A program made the position numbers and the translations under genes. This document shows positions 1 to 5,151 of a DNA stretch of 5,151 nucleotides, piece after piece. The notes under the pieces were generated by a model. The model did not search any database. It had not been told where the DNA came from and was given only the letters and a program-made list of their open reading frames with translations. Source of the stretch: a bacterium (Candidatus Ratteibacteria) CG_4_9_14_3_um_filter_41_21 (GTDB lineage Bacteria > Ratteibacteria > UBA8468); assembly GCA_002791075.1 (NCBI GenBank), contig PFWI01000195.1, positions 1 to 5,151 of the forward strand, written 5' to 3'. The first letter of the stretch is position 1. Each line of letters opens with the position of its first letter.

Positions 1-11
1 GTTGGGAGTAT

Positions 12-2132
12 ATGCAGAACGTCTCTAAAATGAAGGATATGGATTTGGAGCAATTGGCTAAGATGAAGAAGGAAGACTGGCATATCAACTGCGAGTGGTT
101 CGTAGGGGCTCCCGGGGTAGCTCCTGGATTGGGCTTTCAAACCACATTTAAGGCAGAAGGTTTTGAGAGATATCCGGGTTTTGAGAATTTTGATTCTTTA
201 AGAGAATATCTTCCTTACGCGCATAAATACGGAATTAAATTGTTAGTTTATCTGAATATGCATTGGTATTCTTATGAGTTTGCTAAAAAACATCCGGATT
301 GGGAACAGCTTATCTCTTCTGCTGAGCCCTATGGAAAAATACATCCTCTTTATGGAAATGGAACCACTTTCTGTGTCAACTCTCCCTGGAGAAATTGGGC
401 ATTTAGACTGATTAAAGAAACGATGAAAACCGGGGTGGATGGAATTTTCCTTGACGGTCCGGTAGTTTTTTCTGATTGCTGTTATTGCCAATACTGTGAA
501 GAGAAATTTAAAAAAACTTACGGAGAAAATCTCCCGGAAAAGGAAGATTGGCAAAATTTCTTATGGAAAGATTTTATAGAGTTCAGGCGAGATTCTTTAG
601 CAGAATTTTTGCGAGACGCCCAAAAGGCAATGAAAGAAATAAATTCAGAAGGGGTAATATTCTTAAATGCCGGCGGCTGGCAGCCATCCGGTTGGAGAGT
701 TGCCCGGGATATTGAAAAGATGCAGGATTATCAGGACTTTAATGGCGCTGAGGAGTTCTTTCATCCCAAAGCGGAAAAGAGTATTCTGGCTACCTCAATG
801 ATGGCAAAGTATCTAACTGCAGGGATGAAGCCGGCGGTTGTCTTTAACCATTATGCGATGGGTAGTTGGCATTATATTCCTCTGATGCCTTTAGAGATAA
901 AATTGGCTTTGGCTCAGATAATCGCCAATAGAGCCAATCCCTGGATTTGTGTTTTTGATCCTCTGGCTAAAAATATTGGGGAAAAGGAACCGGTGGCCGA
1001 AGTTTTGGGATTTGCTGAAGAGAATGAGGAATATTATCTTAAAACCTCTTCTTTAGCTAAAGTAGCGGTCCATTTCTCTCGCCAAACTTCCACCTATTAC
1101 CTTTCTCAATACACCTCCCTTTATAAGGATCTTGGAACCGGTAAGGAAGAGGGGTTAGTGCTTGACCAGGGCACCGGTAAATTGGTGGTAGACTGGGAAA
1201 GGAGAAAATCAATTAATGAATCCTTGCTTCATCATTCCTACATCGGTTGCTATTTATCCCTTATTAGAAGCCATACCCTCTTTGATATCATCCTGGATAA
1301 GAATTTAACATCAGAGAAACTTAAAGAATATGAAGTTTTGGTTCTTCCCAATAGCGCTTGCTTAAGTGAAAATCAAAGAAAGGCAATAAAAGAATTTGTG
1401 AGGAAAGGAGGAAAATTATTTGCCTCCTTTGAGACCGGCTTTTACGACGAAAAAGGAAATTTGTTGGAAGATAAAGAATGGAAAGAGTTTTTGGGAATTG
1501 AAGAGATAGAGGACCTTTTTCCTCCCATGGTGGGAGAAAACTATATGACCGCTACAGAGGAATTTGCTGGTTTTCCAAAATCTCAATTGATCGAGAGACC
1601 AATCCAGACATTAAAGGTAAGAGCAAAAAAATCAACAAGAACACCTCTTTTTTATTTGAAACCCCTTCCCAAAATATATATGTCCCTGCAAGGAGTTTCT
1701 GCCTCTCCGGCATTGCTCATCAGCAAATATGGAAAAGGAAAGGTCGTTTATTCACCTTCTCTTTTAGAAGCTTTCTACGGAGAATACAGAATAGAAAGTA
1801 CCTCTCAATTAATAACTCAGATAGTAAAAATGCTTTCTTTAGAAGAAATAATAAAGATGGATGCTCCCTCCGCAGTAGAGATTGAGGTTTACGAACAAAA
1901 AGACTCTTCCCGCTACATTATCCATTTAATCAATGCTACCGGGGATATGCAAAGACCGATAAAAGAGATTATTCCGGTTCGCAATATCAAAATTTCTTTG
2001 AAGGTAAAACAGGCAAGAAAGATTTATCAACTGAACAATAAGGAAACCATTCCTTTTGTCCATGAGAAAGAAAGAATAGAATTTGTTATTCCGGAACTAA
2101 AATTGTATGAGGTAGTGGTAGTTGAAATATAA
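12..2132 (+). CDS. Glycoside hydrolase-like protein: amylase-type TIM barrel plus beta-galactosidase-trimerisation-like domain
   Basis: Probable cytoplasmic glycoside hydrolase or related carbohydrate-active enzyme; substrate unknown. Numbering from the ATG at 12, residues 20-345 look like an amylase-type TIM barrel resembling the 'hypothetical glycosyl hydrolase 6' group. Seen are a strand-helix unit ending AHKYGIKLLVYLN (70-82), a HPDW motif (94-97), and GVDGIFLDG (141-149), where D148 sits where a nucleophile would be expected. A Cys-rich CYCQYC follows at 157-162, then NGAEEFF (244-250), whose E247 or E248 could be the acid/base. Residues about 405-480 resemble the glutamine-amidotransferase-like fold of GH42 trimerisation domains (YEVLVLPN, then VRKGGKLFASFE). 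The last 90 residues look like a beta-rich closing domain. No signal peptide is visible. The start is provisional: the frame stays open to the window edge (W-E-Y before the Met), and the GGGAG at 4-8 lies only 3 bases from the ATG, so the gene may begin upstream. Fold confident; catalytic residues and activity inferred. Confidence 0.8.
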   Translation: MQNVSKMKDMDLEQLAKMKKEDWHINCEWFVGAPGVAPGLGFQTTFKAEGFERYPGFENFDSLREYLPYAHKYGIKLLVYLNMHWYSYEFAKKHPDWEQLISSAEPYGKIHPLYGNGTTFCVNSPWRNWAFRLIKETMKTGVDGIFLDGPVVFSDCCYCQYCEEKFKKTYGENLPEKEDWQNFLWKDFIEFRRDSLAEFLRDAQKAMKEINSEGVIFLNAGGWQPSGWRVARDIEKMQDYQDFNGAEEFFHPKAEKSILATSMMAKYLTAGMKPAVVFNHYAMGSWHYIPLMPLEIKLALAQIIANRANPWICVFDPLAKNIGEKEPVAEVLGFAEENEEYYLKTSSLAKVAVHFSRQTSTYYLSQYTSLYKDLGTGKEEGLVLDQGTGKLVVDWERRKSINESLLHHSYIGCYLSLIRSHTLFDIILDKNLTSEKLKEYEVLVLPNSACLSENQRKAIKEFVRKGGKLFASFETGFYDEKGNLLEDKEWKEFLGIEEIEDLFPPMVGENYMTATEEFAGFPKSQLIERPIQTLKVRAKKSTRTPLFYLKPLPKIYMSLQGVSASPALLISKYGKGKVVYSPSLLEAFYGEYRIESTSQLITQIVKMLSLEEIIKMDAPSAVEIEVYEQKDSSRYIIHLINATGDMQRPIKEIIPVRNIKISLKVKQARKIYQLNNKETIPFVHEKERIEFVIPELKLYEVVVVEI

Positions 2133-2138
2133 GGGGAG
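2133..2138 (+). promoter_or_regulatory. Ribosome binding site that fixes the aminotransferase start
   Basis: GGGGAG lies directly after the stop of the upstream gene and 7 bases before the ATG at 2146. The frame is also open from a TTG at 2122, but that codon lies inside the end of the upstream gene and has no comparable site. The ATG also gives the usual family N-terminus, with the LAIFGG motif close to the first residue. Confidence 0.8.
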
Positions 2139-2145
2139 TAGGATT

Positions 2146-3471
2146 ATGTCTAAATTGGCGATTTTTGGAGGAGAAAAGGCGGTAAAGAGCAATGTAGAGG
2201 ATATCTTCACCTGGCCGATTATCACCAAGGAGATTGAGGGGGCGGTCCTGGAGGTGTTGCGTGCCGGAAATATGTCTGGGATCGATGTAACCAAGAAGTT
2301 TGAGGAGGAATATGCTGTCTGGCATAAAATGAAGTATGCTCTTGGTCACAGCACCGGCACCGGCGCTTTACATTCTGCGATGTTTGGCTTAGGAATTGGC
2401 AAAGGGGATGAAATAATCTGTCCTTCTATCACTTACTGGGCTTCGGCTCTACCGGTATATTCCCTTGGCGGAACAGTAGTCTTTGCCGAGATTGACCCGA
2501 AGACCTTATGCATTGACCCGGATGATATTGAGCAAAGAATCACCGAAAGGACAAAAGCGATTATGGTTGTTCATTATTGTGGCTATCCCGCAGAGATGGA
2601 CTCCATTATGGAAATTGCCAGAAAGCATAATCTTAAAGTGATTGAGGACTGCTCCCATGCTCATGGTGCATTATATCAAGGGAAGATGGTGGGAACGATT
2701 GGGGATGTATCGGCCTTTTCTCTTATGAGTGGTAAATCCTTCCCCTGTGGTGAAGCCGGGATTATGCTGACCAATAACCGAAGGATTTATGAGCGAGCCC
2801 TTGCCTTTGGTCATTATGCCCGGCATAATGAGATTCAATTAGAGGATATTAAAAAAGGTTCCGGTCTTCCCTGGGGTGGATATAAATACAGAATGCATCA
2901 GCTTTCTTCTGCTGTAGGAAGGGTGCAGTTAAAACTTTATCCAGAAAGAATGGCAGAAATTGACAAAGCAATGAACTACTTCTGGGACCTTCTGGAAGGA
3001 ACCCCGGGAATCAAAGGACATCGTCCAAAAAAAGGTTCCGGAAGTACAATGGGTGGCTGGTATGCACCTTCCGGTCTCTATCGTCCTGAGGAATTGGAAG
3101 GTCTCTCAATCAGCCGATTTTGTGAGGCGGTAACTGCCGAGGGATTTGCTACCTCTCCTGGATGCAACAAACCTTTGCATCTCCACCCAATCTTTAATAC
3201 CATAGATGTTTATCATCAAGGAAAACCAACCAGGATTGTTAATTCTACCTCTGATATAAGACAACCTTTGGGAAGTCTGCCGGTCTCAGAAGGTATTCAA
3301 GAGAAGGTATTTCATATTCCCTGGTTTAAGCATTATCGACCAAAAATCATTGAGGAACATGCCGAGGCATTTCGCAAGGTGGCAAAAAACTATAAAGAAC
3401 TACTTGCTGAAGACAAAGGAAATCCAGAAGAGCTTGGTGGCTGGGGACTAACTTTTAGGGGGCAAAAATGA
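2146..3471 (+). CDS. DegT/DnrJ/EryC1/StrS-family PLP-dependent aminotransferase
   Basis: Fold-type I aminotransferase of 441 residues. The family usually transfers an amino group from Glu or Gln to a keto-sugar, often nucleotide-linked, or to a cyclitol ketone. The N-terminus has the LAIFGGEKAV motif (4-13) and TWP (22-24) common in the StsC-like (scyllo-inosose aminotransferase) branch. The PLP pocket is intact: GHSTGTGALHSAM (67-79) is the phosphate-binding loop, IEDCSHAHG (166-174) supplies D168 to contact the pyridine nitrogen, and the predicted Schiff-base lysine is K197 in SLMSGKSFPCGEAG (192-205), in correct register with the family's K-x4-GEGG. The protein is longer than the usual 370-400 residues because of extra sequence at about 350-376 and a tail ending GGWGLTF. 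It lies 13 bases after the hydrolase-like gene and overlaps the next by 4 bases, so co-translation is likely. Family assignment is firm. A cyclitol or free-sugar substrate rather than a nucleotide sugar is inference: no nucleotide-sugar genes are visible nearby. Confidence 0.93.
   Translation: MSKLAIFGGEKAVKSNVEDIFTWPIITKEIEGAVLEVLRAGNMSGIDVTKKFEEEYAVWHKMKYALGHSTGTGALHSAMFGLGIGKGDEIICPSITYWASALPVYSLGGTVVFAEIDPKTLCIDPDDIEQRITERTKAIMVVHYCGYPAEMDSIMEIARKHNLKVIEDCSHAHGALYQGKMVGTIGDVSAFSLMSGKSFPCGEAGIMLTNNRRIYERALAFGHYARHNEIQLEDIKKGSGLPWGGYKYRMHQLSSAVGRVQLKLYPERMAEIDKAMNYFWDLLEGTPGIKGHRPKKGSGSTMGGWYAPSGLYRPEELEGLSISRFCEAVTAEGFATSPGCNKPLHLHPIFNTIDVYHQGKPTRIVNSTSDIRQPLGSLPVSEGIQEKVFHIPWFKHYRPKIIEEHAEAFRKVAKNYKELLAEDKGNPEELGGWGLTFRGQK
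3457..3462 (+). promoter_or_regulatory. Ribosome binding site inside the end of the aminotransferase gene
   Basis: AGGGGG sits 5 bases before the ATG at 3468. It is embedded in the last codons of the aminotransferase and supports the overlapping ATGA start as genuine. Confidence 0.7.
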
Positions 3472-4262
3472 TAATAGATTGTCATCATCATCTTGGTGAG
3501 GAGCCTGATTATGTTGAAAAACTTGTCCAGGAGTGCAAAAGATTGAAGATAGATAAGGTCTGTCTGATGGGACTACCTGATTTTGAAGGTTTCTCCACAA
3601 ATTCGCAAATCAAAGAGGCGATAAAGAGATACCCGGATTTCCTCATTGGGTTTGCGTTTGCCGATTTAAGAACAATTATTCCTGACGACATCAACAGATT
3701 TAAGGAGAAAAAATTTAGCGGTTTAAAATTCATCTATCCCCCGGCCAACTACGATACTGAGAAATTTGACCGGGTATACCAAAGAGCGGAAGAACTGGAA
3801 ATGCCGGCGTTATTCCATTTAGGGATTGTTGCCCGGAATGAATTGCTAAACCCGTATCGCATCAGTTCTAATTATATGAAACCAATCTATCTGGATACCC
3901 TTGCCAGAATTTTCCCCAAACTTAACATTATTGGCGCACACTTAGGAAACCCCTGGTATGAGGAGGCAACAATGGCAGCGCGCTGGAATCCAAATCTATA
4001 TTTTGATCTGAGCGGCTCTACCTTAAAGAAGAAGACACCCGAATTTCTGGGGAATCTCCTCTGGTGGACACCACAGACGCGCTACCGTGACCCTGAAGGA
4101 AGGTATGCCTGGGAGAAGATTCTTTTCGGCTCGGACGTCCCCTATAATGAAATTGAGGAGGTGATGGCAGATTATAAAAGGATCTTGAATAAATTGAAAA
4201 TTAGTCAAGAAATTCAGGATAAGATGTTTGGCGGAACTATGGCAAAGATATTAAAACTATAG
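3468..4262 (+). CDS. Amidohydrolase family 2 (ACMSD-like) metal-dependent TIM-barrel protein
   Basis: A 264-residue amidohydrolase-2 protein. Known members are hydrolases, decarboxylases (such as ACMSD) and lactonases acting on small carboxylated or ring substrates. The complete metal and catalytic set is visible: DxHxH at the extreme N-terminus (D4, H6, H8), H117 in ALFHLG, H158 in IGAHLG and D223 in FGSDVPY. By analogy with ACMSD, H6, H8, H117 and D223 would bind one divalent metal and H158 would act as the general base. FSGLKFIYP (83-91) matches the conserved G-hK-hhP strand. Length is normal to short for the family, with no signal peptide. The start overlaps the upstream stop as ATGA (3468-3471), which indicates translational coupling to the aminotransferase. 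The reaction cannot be named. In this setting a lactone or carboxylated sugar-derived substrate is plausible, by inference only. Confidence 0.9.
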   Translation: MIIDCHHHLGEEPDYVEKLVQECKRLKIDKVCLMGLPDFEGFSTNSQIKEAIKRYPDFLIGFAFADLRTIIPDDINRFKEKKFSGLKFIYPPANYDTEKFDRVYQRAEELEMPALFHLGIVARNELLNPYRISSNYMKPIYLDTLARIFPKLNIIGAHLGNPWYEEATMAARWNPNLYFDLSGSTLKKKTPEFLGNLLWWTPQTRYRDPEGRYAWEKILFGSDVPYNEIEEVMADYKRILNKLKISQEIQDKMFGGTMAKILKL

Positions 4263-4263
4263 G

Positions 4264-4346
4264 GACGCTGTGCGACGAATAAGGAGCACGAGATAGCGTC
4301 GGGTGTCCGCCAAAGCAGTAGTGGCGGATGAGCACCCTGACCGACG
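4264..4346 (+). repeat. GC-rich tandem palindromes in the spacer; candidate structured RNA or palindromic repeat element
   Basis: The 100-base gap between the third and fourth genes folds into two nested hairpins. Hairpin 1: GACGCT (4264-4269) pairs with AGCGTC (4295-4300) and GTGC (4270-4273) with GCAC (4286-4289), leaving a 12-base loop and a 5-base bulge. Hairpin 2: TCCGCC (4306-4311) pairs with GGCGGA (4323-4328) around an 11-base loop, extended by GTG/CAC (4303-4305 with 4333-4335) and CGTCGG/CCGACG (4297-4302 with 4341-4346). The two outer stems share 4297-4300, so they cannot both form. By hand count 4262-4350 is about 62% GC, far above the genes. No U-run follows, so it is not a classic terminator. 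It may be a dispersed intergenic palindromic repeat or a 5' regulatory element of the next gene; the sequence alone does not decide. Confidence 0.6.
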
Positions 4347-4352
4347 ACTGAA

Positions 4353-4358
4353 AGGAGG
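4353..4358 (+). promoter_or_regulatory. Strong ribosome binding site that fixes the isomerase start
   Basis: A perfect AGGAGG, within AAAGGAGGAG at 4351-4360, lies 4 bases before the ATG at 4363. The open frame extends back to a GTG at 4303, but that would translate the palindromic spacer into 20 non-family residues. The ATG gives the expected first beta-strand, MKISITIYS. Confidence 0.85.
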
Positions 4359-4362
4359 AGTG

Positions 4363-5079
4363 ATGAAGATAAGTATTACGATTTATAGTTTGGCTCAATA
4401 TTTTTCGGCAAAGAAGATGACGGTGAAAGAATTTATTGAATATGCAGGCAGAGTTGGTTTTAAGGGAGTTGATTTAGGCTATTACTGGGAGGACAAAAAA
4501 AGAGAGTTTGCCGAACTCTCCACTTGGCTGAATGACAATAACATTGCTCTCTCGGGATATATCGTGGGAAATAACTTTGGCTCGGTGGTCGGAACAGATA
4601 AGGTTAAAGAAGAAATTGCTAAAGTAAAATTAGCGATTGATGAAGCAAGGCAATTGGGAGCAAGGGTACTGAGAGTTTTTGCCGGAGAGAGAGAAGACCT
4701 AACCTGGGAAGAAGGAAGTAATTTAATCTGTGATTGTTTAGCCGAATGTACCGAATACGGAAAACAGAACAATATCGTATTAGCCCTTGAGGACCATGGA
4801 GGTTTGGCCGGCACCTCAAGCCAGGTTCTTTTCTATCTTAACAAAATAAATTCCCCCTTTCTCCGGGCAAATGTGGATATTGGTAATTTTTGGTCTGAAG
4901 GAGAGATACCTATAGATGGCGTAAAAAATACCGCTCCCTATGCCGCAATGGTTCATGTTAAAGACTTTAAGAAAATAGGAGATAATCTTGAGTCAGTTCC
5001 CGTGGGACAAGGGGATATAGATTTTACTGAATGCTTCAAGATATTAAAAAATGCTGGTTATAACCTGAAAAAAGCGTGA
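4363..5079 (+). CDS. Sugar isomerase/epimerase, xylose-isomerase-like TIM barrel, apparently C-terminally truncated
   Basis: Belongs to the AP-endonuclease-2/xylose-isomerase-like TIM-barrel family, which includes D-tagatose 3-epimerase, IolE and IolI and isomerises or epimerises sugars and cyclitol ketones using a divalent metal. Visible hallmarks are YAGRVGFKGVDLG (27-39), LRVFAGE (103-109), metal ligand E143 in LALEDHGG, D172 in ANVDIGN, H198 in MVHVKD, and VGQGDIDF (214-221). Members typically run to about 260-290 residues and continue from the motif AGY into a GY-x-G-hhsiE strand, whose Glu is the fourth metal ligand and catalytic base, then a final helix. Here the family match ends at AGYN (231-234) and the protein closes with LKKA and a stop at residue 238. 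The last Glu is absent, and no remnant of that strand is seen in any forward frame downstream. The product is probably inactive, or the copy is cut by an insertion, rearrangement or assembly join. Family confident; loss of function inferred. Confidence 0.85.
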   Translation: MKISITIYSLAQYFSAKKMTVKEFIEYAGRVGFKGVDLGYYWEDKKREFAELSTWLNDNNIALSGYIVGNNFGSVVGTDKVKEEIAKVKLAIDEARQLGARVLRVFAGEREDLTWEEGSNLICDCLAECTEYGKQNNIVLALEDHGGLAGTSSQVLFYLNKINSPFLRANVDIGNFWSEGEIPIDGVKNTAPYAAMVHVKDFKKIGDNLESVPVGQGDIDFTECFKILKNAGYNLKKA

Positions 5080-5151
5080 AAAACGATATTTTCCTTAACA
5101 ATGAATAGCCGGATTGCCTTGTAATTACTATGAAAATCATCTATAATGTCA
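5065..5151. other. AT-rich sequence after the break in the isomerase; possible left edge of an inserted element
   Basis: From about 5065 the sequence no longer matches what the isomerase family should encode. By hand count 5065-5151 is about 31% GC, clearly below the genes. It holds an A-rich stretch (5068-5085), no convincing ORF, no clear terminator hairpin, and a forward promoter near its end. A transposon end with its transposase promoter would look like this. However, no terminal inverted repeat or target duplication can be tested because the other end is outside the window. Confidence 0.35.
5119..5147 (+). promoter_or_regulatory. Predicted sigma-70 promoter reading out of the right edge
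   Basis: A perfect -10 TATAAT (5142-5147) is spaced exactly 17 bases from TTGTAA (5119-5124), a 4-of-6 match to the -35 TTGACA. It lies in non-coding AT-rich DNA after the isomerase stop. There is no extended -10 TG. Transcription would start at about 5154, just beyond the window, so it should serve the next rightward gene, which is not visible here. Confidence 0.6.

Noticed and set aside
243..554. Open frames on the minus strand, here and at about 2086-2349, 3509-3733, 4023-4208 and 4482-4819.
   Set aside because: They lie opposite genes with clear family motifs, show no recognisable domains, and are explained as shadow frames.
2122..2145. An 8-residue extension of the aminotransferase from TTG at 2122.
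   Set aside because: It overlaps the end of the upstream gene without a ribosome site, while the ATG at 2146 follows GGGGAG at ideal spacing.
4270..4276. GTGCGAC resembles the 5' end of bacterial group II introns (GUGYG).
   Set aside because: The following bases do not resemble an intron domain I, there is no reverse transcriptase or domain V hairpin, and a coding gene starts within 100 bases. The match is short enough to be chance.
4303..4337. The hairpin region as a rho-independent terminator.
   Set aside because: The stem is GC-rich but is not followed by a run of T, and a gene with a strong ribosome site comes straight after.
4303..4362. A 20-residue N-terminal extension of the isomerase from GTG at 4303.
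   Set aside because: It translates the palindromic spacer, has no well-placed ribosome site and adds residues outside the family. The ATG at 4363 has a perfect AGGAGG.
5077..5097. A GAAAA/TTTTC pairing (5 base pairs) just after the isomerase stop as a terminator.
   Set aside because: It is too short and AT-only apart from one pair, with no GC stem, so it is not convincing.

Overview
This is a bacterial stretch with four same-strand genes that read like part of a carbohydrate-catabolism operon in a chromosome of moderate GC (about 40% in a spot count of the first 60 bases). Every junction has a clear Shine-Dalgarno sequence. The phylum cannot be assigned from what is visible. The gene mix suggests a heterotroph with many uncharacterised sugar genes, but that is inference.

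Layout. Positions 12-2132 encode a large glycoside-hydrolase-like protein: an alpha-amylase-type TIM barrel followed by a beta-galactosidase-trimerisation-like domain. Its true start may lie before the window. After 13 bases comes a DegT/DnrJ/EryC1/StrS-type PLP aminotransferase (2146-3471). Its stop overlaps the start of an amidohydrolase-2 (ACMSD-like) metal-dependent hydrolase or decarboxylase (3468-4262) in an ATGA junction. A 100-base spacer follows. It is GC-rich (about 62% over 4262-4350) and holds two nested, partly mutually exclusive palindromes, unlike the tight junctions before it. Next is a xylose-isomerase-like TIM-barrel sugar epimerase/isomerase (4363-5079) that ends too early: it stops just where the family's last strand and its final metal-binding glutamate should follow. 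The remaining sequence is AT-rich (about 31% GC over 5065-5151) and carries a near-consensus sigma-70 promoter pointing out of the right edge.

How the genes may work together. A glycosidase-like protein, a sugar or cyclitol aminotransferase, an amidohydrolase and an IolE/IolI-type isomerase would fit the release and step-wise conversion of an unusual sugar, amino sugar or cyclitol. No substrate can be named from the sequence. The most notable points are the truncated last gene, whose break suggests an insertion or rearrangement near 5065, the outward promoter beyond it, and the structured spacer ahead of it.
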